Numbered from the stretch's first letter, positions 1 to 9,004 are shown. The stretch: DNA of 64,000 bases from Virgibacillus subterraneus (GCF_900110695.1 NZ_FOEH01000001.1:868001-932000), one strand, 5' to 3'. Notes: generated from the letters alone by a model not told the origin. Numbers and translations are program-made.

Positions 1-715
1 CGCTATCACGATCAGCATCGCCAGTGAACAGGAAGCTCATGTCGCCATATGTGAATTTTGCGGAAATGGATTCTTCGTTTGTGTTGCCAGAAATACTGAT
101 AGGATGGAGAACGGTTATGTCCATCGTACCAATTTCAAACGTGTCTCCGGTTCTTGGCTCATCGTAGTTAGCATCACTTGCCAGAACAGCTTTCATACCT
201 TGTTGAAATGTTTGTGATGAACTTTCATTTCCAGACATCCAAACTTCGCCAACATCAAATGTGTTCATGACATCTGCCAATTGCCCGGAGTGATCAGCAT
301 CAGCATGACTGACAATGAGCACATCGATAGAAGAAACATCTTGTGCTAAAAGGTAGTTAGCCACCTCATTTCCTTGCCAATCTCCAGTATCAAATAATAT
401 AGTGGATTGCTCACCATTACTCTTATATTGAAAAAGGGTAGCGTCAGCTTGTCCAACATCGATGTAGTGAACCTTCAGATCTGATAATGAATTGCTCTTT
501 TTATCAGGTTTATCATCTGAAATTGGTTTGGTAGTTCCATCGGTTTCGCTTTGGATTGAATCTTGCTCTTTCGGTTTCTCCTTATCCTGTAATGATTCTT
601 TTACTGATTCCGAATGGTTTGTGATCTTTTGTTGATCAGTTGAACCTTGATCTGTGTTTTGGCCGCATGCTACCAGAATAGCGAAAATTAGAATAAATAA
701 ATATTTTTTGGTCAT
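1..715 (-). CDS. ComEC-like metallo-beta-lactamase-fold lipoprotein (3' part off the window)
   Basis: The frame is open from an ATG at 715 to the left edge, giving 238 residues and no stop, so the C-terminus is missing. The first 17 residues form a lipoprotein signal ending in LVAC (Cys17), followed by a Ser/Lys/Asp/Gln-rich linker to about residue 75, so the protein should be anchored on the outer membrane face. The catalytic part starts with HYIDVGQADAT and carries the metal-binding HxDxDH motif HADADH at residues 137-142, then a TGDAD motif near the edge. This is the ComEC/Rec2-type MBL hydrolase family without the ComEC channel. Such stand-alone proteins probably cleave phosphodiester or nucleotide substrates; the substrate is unknown. 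It is divergent from a DUF3006-like gene, a known companion. Family call is firm, role is not. Confidence 0.85.
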   Translation of the reverse strand, partial: MTKKYLFILIFAILVACGQNTDQGSTDQQKITNHSESVKESLQDKEKPKEQDSIQSETDGTTKPISDDKPDKKSNSLSDLKVHYIDVGQADATLFQYKSNGEQSTILFDTGDWQGNEVANYLLAQDVSSIDVLIVSHADADHSGQLADVMNTFDVGEVWMSGNESSSQTFQQGMKAVLASDANYDEPRTGDTFEIGTMDITVLHPISISGNTNEESISAKFTYGDMSFLFTGDADRDS

Positions 716-830
716 CTTAATGTCTCCCCAATCGCCTAACTATTGCTTATCTTTAAGCGTATCAGAGCTATTAGGGGAAATCTATATACAAAATGATCAT
801 AATTGATTTTTGAACTGAGTTTTGTACGTG

Positions 831-866
831 AAAATTAAATTTTTTCTAAGGAAAAAATTTAATTTT
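831..866. repeat. Perfect 16-bp inverted repeat between divergent genes
   Basis: AAAATTAAATTTTTTC at 831-846 and its exact reverse complement at 851-866 are separated by the 4-base loop TAAG. It lies between two divergent genes and has no trailing T-run, so it is not a simple terminator for either. It could be an operator or a cruciform. Confidence 0.7.
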
Positions 867-961
867 CCCTTAGATGTCTGCTCCGCTTTTCCAATTATAG
901 TTATGTGCTAATTGCGATCTATCTTGTCATAATAGAAAAAAGTTAAACAAGGAGCCAACTT

Positions 962-1255
962 ATGAATATTGTCTGGAAGTATTACCTGTTGGTACTGTAT
1001 TTGTTGTCATTGACTTACCTGGATTCTGACGTCAATTCAGAACTGATTGCAGCCGGAGTATTGGACCGAATTGAAGATGGTAATCAGGCCGTTATTTTAC
1101 TGGAAGAATTGCAGCAAGAACTTGTTGTATCGATGCATACATTACCACCTGGGAGTACACCAAATACATGGCTCCAGATTAAAATGCGTGGTGCCTGCGA
1201 TTTGCCGGTATTTAGCGAATTTTGTCTGATCGGAATAACTAAATTAATCAAGTAG
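962..1255 (+). CDS. Small DUF3006-like protein
   Basis: This 97-residue frame has a good ribosome binding site (AAGGAG, 7 bases before ATG 962). Residues about 30-75, around GVLDRIEDGNQAVILLEE and LPPGSTPNTWLQI, fit the DUF3006 pattern of a VIDRFE-type opening, a short beta unit and an LPxG turn before an EGD-type strand. The first 20 residues are hydrophobic and the last 20 do not look like the acidic tail usual in the family, so either end may be altered. DUF3006 genes commonly sit next to ComEC-like MBL hydrolases, as here, which supports the call. Function is unknown. Confidence 0.55.
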   Translation: MNIVWKYYLLVLYLLSLTYLDSDVNSELIAAGVLDRIEDGNQAVILLEELQQELVVSMHTLPPGSTPNTWLQIKMRGACDLPVFSEFCLIGITKLIK

Positions 1256-1264
1256 TTCTATTTA

Positions 1265-1364
1265 TACTACAATCGAACGTGAAACAAAAAAAGTGGCATC
1301 TTTCAGGAAAAAAAATTTTACTTGTTATGCCACTTTCTTGACTTGAGGTTCGATTATTATAGTA
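1265..1364. repeat. Long imperfect palindrome (copy 1 of 2), possible bidirectional terminator
   Basis: The left arm starts TACTACAATCGAAC and runs to AAAGTGGCAT. The right arm starts ATGCCACTTTC and ends GGTTCGATTATTATAGTA. The arms pair over about 35 bases with a short A/T-rich centre. The same architecture and arm sequence recur at 56012-56115. Confidence 0.7.
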
Positions 1365-1402
1365 AGAGGAAGCACCTAAGGCACTTCCTCCTACTAAATT
1401 CA

Positions 1403-2863
1403 TTACAATGCTTCTTCCGTTGGACCTAACTCTATCTTCTCGTCCTTATCTGGCATTAATAAGCTAAATACGATACCGAAAAATAGAGCTATGAAAAAGG
1501 TAGAGAACTTTGATGTGATCATTTCTTCAAGTGGTGTGCTAATCCAAATTAATGTAGATATTAAGCCTGATAGGATAGTAGCAATAACACCAGCACCCGA
1601 GTAACGTTTCCAGAAAAATGTCATTAGAATAGCTGGTGACAGTGTACACCCGACTCCTGCCCAGGCCCAGCTGACAACAAGATAAAGCAACGATTCAGAT
1701 ACGAGAGCAATTGTCATTCCAACTAATCCGAAAAATACAACAGAAGCACGCGAGATCCAGATTAATTGTTTCTCGGTTAAATCGATACCCATTGCTTTGT
1801 GAATAATATCCTCACTGACAGAACTTGTAACAACCATTAGCTGTGAATCAGCAGTGGTGATAATTGCAGCCAAGATTCCTGCAAGTAGAATTCCGGCAAT
1901 CCAAGGAGGCATTAAGTCCAGAATCATAGTAGGCAGAATGATTTCGACATCGGCAAAAGATCCCTGACTATACATCGCAATTGCACATATACCGATTAGG
2001 AATGCCCCGCTGTAAGCGAGAACTGTCCATATGATTGCAACTACACTGCCTTGATTAGCTTCTTTATCATTTTTAAGGGCCATGAAACGAGCGCTAAGCT
2101 GTGGCTGTCCCCCTAAAAATCCAAAGAACCATGAGAAGTTGTTGAAGAATAATACGCCAAGAGCAAATCCAGTCAAACCACCAAACCAATTATTGTACGA
2201 ATTACCTGCATCAGCAAGTGATTGACTGATTGATAAGTCGTTTGTGTTAATGTAAATAAGTGCGACAATCGGTAAAATAACTAAGGTGATTAACATCATG
2301 ATACTTTGAATCATATCTGTCCAAACTACTGATATAAAACCGCCAGCAAATGCAATAATAATTATGATAATAGTAGCTAGAATAACGCCAGCTGTGGGGG
2401 ACATACCAAATGTTGTGAAGAGCATTTTGCCAGCACCAGCCATTTGTGCGCCTACATAAAACATTAGAAATCCCGCAATAAGGATACTTGTCAGCCAGCG
2501 AATAATATTGGCTTTTTCACCAAAACGTGCTGCAAGGTAATCTGGGAGTGTGAGGACGTTATATTTATTGGTCTCCCTCATAAATTTCTTGGCTAGGAAT
2601 AGCCAGGCAAATAAAATACCAATTGCGATACCGGCAGCTACCCAAACCCCTGATAACCCTGTCATAAATACAAAACCGGTATACCCTAAGAGTAACCATG
2701 CTGATTCACCAGTTGCACGTTCGGAAAAGGCAAGTGCCCATCCAGGTAACTTTTTTCCACCCAGTAAAAAATCGGAATGTGTCTTACTTTTTTTACTGAA
2801 ATAGTAACCAATAGTCAATATTACTAAGCAATACAGAATAAATTCGATTAATATTATATTCAT
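1403..2863 (-). CDS. Sodium:solute symporter, PutP-like
   Basis: A 486-residue membrane protein of the SSF family with about 13 predicted membrane segments, close in layout to PutP/OpuE Na+/proline symporters. Visible family features are the ATGESAWLLLG segment near residue 50, GGQPQLSARFMA in the middle and TTADSQLMV in the Na+-site region. The start is taken at ATG 2863, because the GGAGG ribosome binding site overlaps an upstream in-frame ATG (2878). It follows the FAD oxidoreductase gene on the same strand after about 98 bases, and a cre-like site lies just upstream. It probably imports the compound oxidised by its neighbours; proline or a related amine is likely but unproven. Confidence 0.85.
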   Translation of the reverse strand: MNIILIEFILYCLVILTIGYYFSKKSKTHSDFLLGGKKLPGWALAFSERATGESAWLLLGYTGFVFMTGLSGVWVAAGIAIGILFAWLFLAKKFMRETNKYNVLTLPDYLAARFGEKANIIRWLTSILIAGFLMFYVGAQMAGAGKMLFTTFGMSPTAGVILATIIIIIIAFAGGFISVVWTDMIQSIMMLITLVILPIVALIYINTNDLSISQSLADAGNSYNNWFGGLTGFALGVLFFNNFSWFFGFLGGQPQLSARFMALKNDKEANQGSVVAIIWTVLAYSGAFLIGICAIAMYSQGSFADVEIILPTMILDLMPPWIAGILLAGILAAIITTADSQLMVVTSSVSEDIIHKAMGIDLTEKQLIWISRASVVFFGLVGMTIALVSESLLYLVVSWAWAGVGCTLSPAILMTFFWKRYSGAGVIATILSGLISTLIWISTPLEEMITSKFSTFFIALFFGIVFSLLMPDKDEKIELGPTEEAL

Positions 2864-2882
2864 TCGTAAAACCTCCATTTTT

Positions 2883-2896
2883 TGTAATCGCTTACA
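2883..2896. promoter_or_regulatory. Perfect cre-type CcpA site upstream of the SSF transporter
   Basis: TGTAATCGCTTACA matches the Bacillus cre consensus (TGWAANCGNTNWCA) at every fixed position. It lies 20 bases upstream of the symporter start codon and downstream of the FAD oxidoreductase gene, a position suited to roadblock-type catabolite repression. Confidence 0.6.
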
Positions 2897-2961
2897 TAAT
2901 ACTAGTGCATAAATCTTAGCTTGAGACCGTTAAATCATCCTCCTTCTATAGTCGATATAGA

Positions 2962-4128
2962 TTACACTATTGCACCTTCAATAAGTAAATCTTTTTCTTC
3001 AAAACGTTCAAATCGGAGCGGTGATAAATTAAGTGTTTGATAGTTTCCTGTACGGATTAATTCGGACAAACCTTTACCCACAGCTGGCGCCTGCTGCATA
3101 CCATGTCCACTGAACCCACAGGCTAAATAATAACCATTTACTTCTGGATGTTCACCGATAATCGCATTTTGATCCTCTGTATTATGGCTGTACATTCCTG
3201 CCCAGCCACTGATGACCTTTGCGTATAGAAAATTATCAATCCGATGTCCGAGAATAGGCCATAATTGCTCCAGGAAAAGTTCGCGGGACCATTTAAAGTC
3301 GATTCCTGGTTTGACTTTTTCCGAGAACCCTACAATCAGACTCTGTCCTTCATGACGAAAATAAACCCCAGTCGGGTCAACAGTTAGAGGCAGTTTATGT
3401 GTTAAAGGTTCTGCAATGTCAAACTGGATAATCTGCCTTTTTAATGGAATAACAGGCACAGGACAGTTAATTGTTTCACTTAATGCTGGTGCCCAAGGGC
3501 CGGCACAATTTATAACGATTGGTGCGTGATATGTATCGCCATTTTCTAATTGTACACCGGTAACACCCTGATTGTTTTTTATTATCGTTTCAACTGGTTC
3601 ATATACATAAGAGGCCCCAAGCTGTTTTGCCTTTTTGGCATAGCCTTGCATGACCGAATAGGGATCAAGATATCCGTCTTCTGCACAATACAACCCTCCT
3701 TGTAAATCATCTGTGTTTAATTCAGGAATAATGGTTACTAATTCCTCAGGTGACAAAAATTCAGATGGAACACCATATTCGCGTTGTAAGTTCGCTTGCT
3801 TTTGTAATTGATCCATGTTTTCATTTTTAGCTAGGAATAAATAGCCTCGTTGCTGAAAGTCTATTTCAGCCTGTTCACCGTTGATTGCCATGTCTTCAGG
3901 AAATGTTTTGTATCGTTCTAAACTGTAGCGACTAATTTGAATGTTGATTGCTGTGGTGAATAACTGGCGGATGCCTCCAGCACTTCTAGGCGTTGAGGAA
4001 AATTCATATATAGGGTCTTTTTCAAAAACTGTTATCTTGCCTGTGTAACCATCATTTAGCAGGTTATAAGCAACACTCGAACCGATTACACTCCCACCAA
4101 TAATGATGATATCTGATGTTTTTTGCAT
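2962..4128 (-). CDS. FAD-dependent amine/amino-acid oxidoreductase (DAO family)
   Basis: 388 residues. An N-terminal Rossmann motif for FAD is visible (IIIIGGSVIGSS, glycines 11-16), followed by a DAO-family substrate domain with a C-terminal GYYLACGFSGHGMQQAP segment typical of sarcosine oxidase beta/glycine oxidase relatives. It would oxidise a secondary amine or D-amino acid. The ATG is preceded by GAGGTGA. It is upstream of the SSF transporter in the same direction and divergent from a CdaR-type regulator and an ornithine-cyclodeaminase-family enzyme, suggesting one pathway, perhaps proline, hydroxyproline or N-methyl amino acid use. Exact substrate not recognisable. Confidence 0.8.
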   Translation of the reverse strand: MQKTSDIIIIGGSVIGSSVAYNLLNDGYTGKITVFEKDPIYEFSSTPRSAGGIRQLFTTAINIQISRYSLERYKTFPEDMAINGEQAEIDFQQRGYLFLAKNENMDQLQKQANLQREYGVPSEFLSPEELVTIIPELNTDDLQGGLYCAEDGYLDPYSVMQGYAKKAKQLGASYVYEPVETIIKNNQGVTGVQLENGDTYHAPIVINCAGPWAPALSETINCPVPVIPLKRQIIQFDIAEPLTHKLPLTVDPTGVYFRHEGQSLIVGFSEKVKPGIDFKWSRELFLEQLWPILGHRIDNFLYAKVISGWAGMYSHNTEDQNAIIGEHPEVNGYYLACGFSGHGMQQAPAVGKGLSELIRTGNYQTLNLSPLRFERFEEKDLLIEGAIV

Positions 4129-4304
4129 TAAATCACCTCTGATTAATAGTTAGATAATTCTTAACATTTTATTTATAACGTATTTTTCACAGTAAAGTCT
4201 ATGGGCACTTTACACAAAATTAGTAGTGGAAAGTGAAGTGTATTATTATTTAAAATATTGTGATAATATTAAAGTGAACAGGTTATGTGAGGGAGGAAAC
4301 TGTG

Positions 4305-5477
4305 ATGGAAGGCTTTGTACAATTTGCACAAAATACAGTGAAAACGGTTTCAGAAATATTGCCATTTCCAATTAGTGTAAGTGATGAACAAGGTTATATA
4401 ATCGGAGATACAAATCCTTTGCGAATTGGAACGATACATACACCCTCAATTGAGGTTATCAAAGCTAATAAAGTCATTTTATTTACTGAAGAAAAAACAA
4501 TCCATATGGATAATGTATTGCCAGGAGTTGCTGTTCCTCTTAATTTTGAAAACAAGCCTGTTGGTGTCCTTGGTATTATTGGAAATCCGCAAGAAGTTGA
4601 ATCCTATGCGTATCTGGTGAAGAAATATGTGGAGATGATGTGGCAGGAAACACTCCATGTTCAAATTGAGAATTTGGAAGCTATGACATTGGAATCGTTT
4701 GTCCAGTATATTCTATTAAATGAATCTATTAATCATGAACAAATCAGTCATTATTGTGAGTTGCTTCATATTGAACCAAATTGGAAGCGTACTTGTATTG
4801 TAATAGATATCGGTGACTATTTATTGAAGAATATGCAAGATAAACATGGACATATCCCGCCAGAGCGCATGAAAAAAACAATACTGGACTGTATTGTTCG
4901 CGCATTTAGCGGGAATCAACAAGATATATGTGCGTTCTTAAACACTGAGAGAATTGTATTTTTAAAGTGTACTAATAGTGAAGAAGATTTTCAGAAGTTT
5001 ATGAATGACTTTAGGAATTGCAGCATTCATTTGTTGGAAATGTTTCAGGTATATAAACTCAGTGATGTAATTATTGCCTCGGGAAATATCTGCTCGTCGC
5101 TGGACCATGTAGCTCAATCATATTGGGAAGCAGATTCGCTTATAAAATTCTCGCATGAATCCATGATCACACCAAAAATTTATTCTTATTTCGATTGGGA
5201 TATATTAATTGAGATGCTTCCACATCAGCTGGGTTTAAACATGCAAAAGATACTTGTTCAGCGCTTGAAACCACTTATAAACGATGATGCATTTTCACAG
5301 CTAAAACATGATTTCATCACTTACTGCAATAACAATATGAATATAAGTAAAGCAGCTGAAGATTTATTTATCCATCGCAACACGTTAATCTATCGTCTGA
5401 AAAAAATTAATAATATTACAGGCCTCGACACAAGCTGTTTCGAACATTGCACACTACTGTATTTTGTGCTGAAATAG
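4305..5477 (+). CDS. CdaR/PucR-type transcriptional regulator
   Basis: 390 residues from ATG 4305, chosen because GGGAGG lies just upstream; a GTG 18 bases earlier overlaps that site. The N-terminal half (about 5-125, with FPISVSDEQGYIIGDT) resembles the sugar-diacid-recognition domain of CdaR. The C-terminus carries the PucR-type helix-turn-helix (NISKAAEDLFIHRNTLIYRL). Such proteins are usually ligand-responsive activators of adjacent catabolic genes. It is divergent from the FAD oxidoreductase/SSF genes and 68 bases upstream of the OCD-family gene, so it probably controls both sides. The ligand is unknown. Confidence 0.85.
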   Translation: MEGFVQFAQNTVKTVSEILPFPISVSDEQGYIIGDTNPLRIGTIHTPSIEVIKANKVILFTEEKTIHMDNVLPGVAVPLNFENKPVGVLGIIGNPQEVESYAYLVKKYVEMMWQETLHVQIENLEAMTLESFVQYILLNESINHEQISHYCELLHIEPNWKRTCIVIDIGDYLLKNMQDKHGHIPPERMKKTILDCIVRAFSGNQQDICAFLNTERIVFLKCTNSEEDFQKFMNDFRNCSIHLLEMFQVYKLSDVIIASGNICSSLDHVAQSYWEADSLIKFSHESMITPKIYSYFDWDILIEMLPHQLGLNMQKILVQRLKPLINDDAFSQLKHDFITYCNNNMNISKAAEDLFIHRNTLIYRLKKINNITGLDTSCFEHCTLLYFVLK

Positions 5478-5545
5478 GATGGTTGTTTACATATTATGTT
5501 AAGGTAAAATACATAATTTTATGAAAATAAAGGAGGACGTATGGC

Positions 5546-6475
5546 ATGTTATCAAGTAAAGAAATAAACAAAGCGATATCGATGAGGGAAGTAATAAGTT
5601 CTATCGAAGACTATTACTTGCAGGATAAGTCTAGTAATGAGATAACTCCTGATCGTATGCATATTGATGATGAGGATAACACAGCGTTATTAATGCCGGC
5701 ATTTTATGGGGATTACTATTCAACAAAATTAGTAGGTGTTGCACCCAACAATACGAAGCTGGATAAGCCGACGATACATGGGTTAATGGTGCTTTATAAT
5801 CGTAAAACACTTGAACCTCTTATGACGTTTGATGCAATGCCAATAACTGCATTACGTACTGGGGCACTTGGTGGACTTGGGATGAAATATCTATCAGATC
5901 AGCATGCCTCCTCGATTGGAATTATTGGCACGGGTACCCAAGGATGGAGTCATTTGCAATCAGCATGCGCTGTGCGAACAATTGATACAGTATATGTCTA
6001 TAATCGCAGTAGCAAAAAATTAAATGATTTCATTTCAAAAGCAGAAAAAGAGTTCCCTGATTTAACTGTACAGGAGGCTGGATTGGCCGAACTAATCATA
6101 AATTCAGATATTGTTATTACTACGACAACATCCAAAACACCGGTCTTGCCTAATATGGAGCCATCGGTTTGGAAGGGGAAACTAGTTGTGGCAGTTGGAT
6201 CTTTTAAGACTTCCATGCAGGAACTTCCTGATTCTTTTCTATCAGCAGTAGATGAGTTTTATGTTGATGCATCTAGTGCATTCCACGAGTCGGGGGATAT
6301 GATTCGAGCGAAACAATTTGGAGCAAATGAAAGCAGTACAATGTCATTAGAAAAAATGATTAAGGAACGACATAGGCCGAACGATATTTCAGACAAAACT
6401 TTATTGTTTAAGTCTGTTGGTATAGGTATTTTTGATTTGATTACGGCTAAAGTCATCTATGAAAAAAACAGCTAA
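5546..6475 (+). CDS. Ornithine cyclodeaminase/mu-crystallin family protein
   Basis: 309 residues, the usual family length. Visible are the substrate-site Lys61 (STKLVGV), ALRTGA at 102-107, the NAD-binding glycine motif GTGTQG at 128-133 and the C-terminal KSVGIGIFDLITA signature. Family members act as ornithine cyclodeaminase, alanine dehydrogenase or delta1-pyrroline-2-carboxylate reductase; EutC of hydroxyectoine use is also in this family. The FAD oxidase, transporter and regulator next door make a cyclic imine or keto-acid reductase in amino-acid catabolism the best guess. AAAGGAGG precedes the ATG. Confidence 0.8.
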   Translation: MLSSKEINKAISMREVISSIEDYYLQDKSSNEITPDRMHIDDEDNTALLMPAFYGDYYSTKLVGVAPNNTKLDKPTIHGLMVLYNRKTLEPLMTFDAMPITALRTGALGGLGMKYLSDQHASSIGIIGTGTQGWSHLQSACAVRTIDTVYVYNRSSKKLNDFISKAEKEFPDLTVQEAGLAELIINSDIVITTTTSKTPVLPNMEPSVWKGKLVVAVGSFKTSMQELPDSFLSAVDEFYVDASSAFHESGDMIRAKQFGANESSTMSLEKMIKERHRPNDISDKTLLFKSVGIGIFDLITAKVIYEKNS

Positions 6476-6837
6476 TGCAAAATTATTTTAAGTTACCAAA
6501 ATTAAAGGTAGGATAGCATATCTAGCAGTATTACTTTATAGCAGTCAGTTAAGAAATACTTTCCAACTGCCTAGGTGAACTAACTCACTCGCCATAATGG
6601 CCTTACACTTCAAGTATAAGGGGCCCTAAGAAAGCAAAATACGCTTTTATAAAAATTTCTTTAAAGAATGTCAAGTTTTCTAAGCAATTTAGCACTATTC
6701 TATCATTTTCATATTAAGTCTTCCTCTCTATCTTTGCATCATTATTCTAAAAAATACCTTTTCATTTTCAGCTGTTAGTGGTAGAATTTTATATTAAATT
6801 ATTAGAATAGTTTTACAAAAGAAAGGTGGGGCTTGTT
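6476..6837. other. Intergenic stretch before ilvD
   Basis: No gene is seen. It contains copy A of the dispersed GCAGTTAAGAAA...AAGTTTTCTAA repeat (6541-6683) and an A/T-rich segment that probably holds the ilvD promoter. No T-box or other leader was recognised. Confidence 0.6.
6541..6683 (+). repeat. Dispersed intergenic repeat, copy A (long subtype)
   Basis: Begins GCAGTCAGTTAAGAAATACT and ends TGTCAAGTTTTCTAA. Like copies D and E it has an extra middle block (AGAAAGCAAAATACGCTTTT, then an A/T-rich stretch). Family members are at 9359, 21953, 37012, 42507, 43809 and 53451. Confidence 0.7.
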
Positions 6838-8517
6838 ATGGGAAAAGACTTACGGATAAAGAGTAATGTTTTCAGTGATAGTTTTTTGAGAGCACCGAAC
6901 CGTGCGATGCTTCGTGCAGTTGGTGTTACGGATGATGATTTTAAAAAGCCAATGATTGGTGTTGCAAGTACGTGGAGTGAGGTAACGCCCTGTAACATCC
7001 ACCTGAACGATTTGGCGATGAGTTCCAAGAAAGGTGCTAAAGAAGCTGGCGGTGTTCCACTTATGTTTAACACGATAACTGTTTCTGATGGTATTTCCAT
7101 GGGTACGAGTGGTATGCGTTATTCACTTCCAAGCCGGGATCTTATTGCAGATTCTATTGAAACGGTGACTGGTGCAGAAAGCTTAGATGGACTTGTGGCA
7201 ATTGGTGCCTGTGATAAAAATATTCCCGGTTGTATGATTGGGATTGCTAATAGCGAGGTACCGTCTGTTTTCGTATATGGCGGAACAATTTCCCCTGGTT
7301 CCCACGGTGGAAAAGATATTGATATTGTGTCGGTGTTTGAAGGAGTTGGTAAACACAGCAACGGTGACATTGATGATCAGGAATTAAAAGCGATTGAATG
7401 TAATGCATGTCCTGGTGCCGGTGCCTGTGGTGGGATGTATACGGCGAACACGATGGCGTCAGCTGTGGAAGCAATGGGCATGAGTTTGCCTGGTAGTTCG
7501 TCGAATCCTGCTGAATCAAAGGAAAAAGCAGCTGATTGCGCTGCTGCAGGTGAAGCTGTGTATCATTTACTGGAAAAAGGTATTTATCCAAAAGATATTA
7601 TGACTAAAAAAGCATTTGAGAATGCAATAACGGTAGTGATGGCATTGGGCGGATCGACAAATGCGGTCCTTCATTTGCTGGCGATGGCCCATGCGATTGA
7701 TGTTGATCTGACCATTGATGACTTTAACAGGATGCAACTTAAAGTACCGCACCTTGCTGATATGAAGCCAAGTGGCAAATATGTGATGCAGGATCTACAT
7801 AATGCAGGTGGTGTGCAGGCAGTCATGAAGCTTCTTTATGAAGAAGGGTATTTGCACGGGGATTGTTTGACGGTAACTGGAAAAACAGTTGCCGAGAATT
7901 TAGCTGAGGCACCTCCATTGCAGGATGATCAGAAAGTAATTATGCCATTTGATAACCCTAAGCGTGCGGATGGTCCATTGATTGTTCTGAAAGGTAATTT
8001 AGCCCCACGCGGCGCAGTAGCGAAAGTTTCCGGTGTGAAAGTCAGTCGTCATACTGGTCCGGCACGTGTGTTTAATACGGAGAACGAGGCTTCGGCGGCA
8101 ATTAGTGAGAATAAGATTGCTGAGGGTGATGTGGTAGTCATCCGCTATGTCGGTCCAAAAGGTGGCCCCGGTATGCCTGAGATGCTGTCAATCTCAAGTT
8201 TGCTTGTTGGTAAGGGACTTGGTGAAAAAGTGGCATTGTTGACTGACGGCAGATTTTCCGGTGGTACACATGGTCTTGTAGTAGGTCATATTGCACCAGA
8301 AGCACAGGATGGCGGTCCAGTAGCGCTTTTACAAGAAAATGATCTTGTTACGATTGATTCGGAGCAAAAGGAAATTTCTTTTGAGATTTCTGAAGATGAA
8401 TTACAGCGCCGCAGGGATGAATGGACGGATCCACCTATGTATAAAAAAGGTGTCTTAGGTAAATATGCTCATACGGTTTCTTGTTCTTCAAAAGGAGCAG
8501 TGACTGATTTTAAATAG
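6838..8517 (+). CDS. ilvD: Dihydroxy-acid dehydratase
   Basis: 559 residues. IlvD dehydrates 2,3-dihydroxy-isovalerate and -methylvalerate to the 2-keto acids of valine and isoleucine. The three Fe-S cluster cysteines are visible: Cys52 (PCNIHL), Cys125 ([10 protein letters not shown]) and Cys197 ([10 protein letters not shown]). The C-terminal [11 protein letters not shown] motif is also present. ATG 6838 is chosen because AAAGGTGG sits 8 bases upstream; a GTG at 6826 overlaps that site. The gene is transcribed alone, ends at a terminator, and lies 950 bases upstream of the T-box-controlled ilvB operon. Confidence 0.97.
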   Translation: MGKDLRIKSNVFSDSFLRAPNRAMLRAVGVTDDDFKKPMIGVASTWSEVTPCNIHLNDLAMSSKKGAKEAGGVPLMFNTITVSDGISMGTSGMRYSLPSRDLIADSIETVTGAESLDGLVAIGACDKNIPGCMIGIANSEVPSVFVYGGTISPGSHGGKDIDIVSVFEGVGKHSNGDIDDQELKAIECNACPGAGACGGMYTANTMASAVEAMGMSLPGSSSNPAESKEKAADCAAAGEAVYHLLEKGIYPKDIMTKKAFENAITVVMALGGSTNAVLHLLAMAHAIDVDLTIDDFNRMQLKVPHLADMKPSGKYVMQDLHNAGGVQAVMKLLYEEGYLHGDCLTVTGKTVAENLAEAPPLQDDQKVIMPFDNPKRADGPLIVLKGNLAPRGAVAKVSGVKVSRHTGPARVFNTENEASAAISENKIAEGDVVVIRYVGPKGGPGMPEMLSISSLLVGKGLGEKVALLTDGRFSGGTHGLVVGHIAPEAQDGGPVALLQENDLVTIDSEQKEISFEISEDELQRRRDEWTDPPMYKKGVLGKYAHTVSCSSKGAVTDFK

Positions 8518-8526
8518 TTTTTTGAT

Positions 8527-8554
8527 GCCCCGGATAATACCGGGGTTATTTTTT
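8527..8554 (+). terminator. Intrinsic terminator of ilvD
   Basis: CCCCGG and CCGGGG pair around a short loop (ATAATA) and are followed by TTATTTTTT. Confidence 0.85.
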
Positions 8555-8576
8555 GGTGGTTAAGAATCTATAGAAC

Positions 8577-8837
8577 TTCGATCGGATATGTTTATCAACC
8601 GGAAATTGGATATATCAACCGAAAAGGAAGGGTATCGACTTGAAATTTGGCTTATCAACCTGAAACCGGATATATCAACCAGATGTATGGTTTACCAACC
8701 GTAATGGAAGGATATCGACTTGAAATTTAGTTTATCAACTGGAAAATGAATATATCGACCTAAATGTGAACTTCAACCGGATATCTGAACTTCATCCCAA
8801 TATCGAGAACTTCAACCAGATATCAAAAACTTCAACC
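8577..8837. repeat. 20-bp-period tandem array, 13 units (iteron-like)
   Basis: The core ATCAACC, or variants ATCGACT, ACCAACC and TTCAACC, recurs at 8594, 8614, 8634, 8654, 8674, 8694, 8714, 8734, 8754, 8772, 8791, 8811 and 8831. The spacing is exactly 20 bases for nearly all steps. A weaker first unit is at 8577. Flanks alternate between GGATAT and GAAATTTGG-like sequence, giving an 80-base higher-order repeat (8626 and 8706). There is no coding potential in phase. Confidence 0.8.
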
Positions 8838-8913
8838 TTATAGCGGACAAATCTCCCCTTTTACACTGTAATGTAAATGTAATATATGCACGAAATTCTT
8901 ATCGTAATCATAA

Positions 8914-8927
8914 TGTAAACGCATTCA
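8914..8927. promoter_or_regulatory. Candidate cre (CcpA) site upstream of the ilv-leu promoter
   Basis: TGTAAACGCATTCA fits the cre consensus with one mismatch. Its centre lies about 88 bases before the predicted transcription start. In B. subtilis the ilv-leu operon is activated by CcpA from a similarly placed cre. Confidence 0.5.
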
Positions 8928-8956
8928 AACTATTTGACTAATCAAAAGTATCAAAA

Positions 8957-8971
8957 AATTTTCAAAAAGTG
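8957..8971. promoter_or_regulatory. Candidate CodY box at the ilv-leu promoter
   Basis: AATTTTCAAAAAGTG matches the CodY consensus (AATTTTCWGAAAATT) at 12 of 15 positions and touches the -35 element. CodY is the known BCAA-responsive repressor of this operon in Bacillus. Confidence 0.4.
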
Positions 8972-8972
8972 G

Positions 8973-9001
8973 TTGACCTTTGCTGTGAAACGGTATAATA
9001 T
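8973..9001 (+). promoter_or_regulatory. Predicted sigma-A promoter of the ilv-leu T-box operon
   Basis: TTGACC at 8973-8978, a 17-base spacer, then TAATAT at 8996-9001. The threonine operon has the same TTGACC-17-TATGAT arrangement. Confidence 0.65.
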
Positions 9002-9004
9002 TAT

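Noticed and set aside
1265-1364. Plain intrinsic terminator
   Set aside because: The hairpin core could terminate, but the paired arms extend about 25 bases beyond it and match a second element at 56012, so it is listed as a repeat.
8577-8837. CRISPR array
   Set aside because: The 20-base period leaves no room for spacers, the repeat itself drifts from unit to unit, and no cas gene is nearby.
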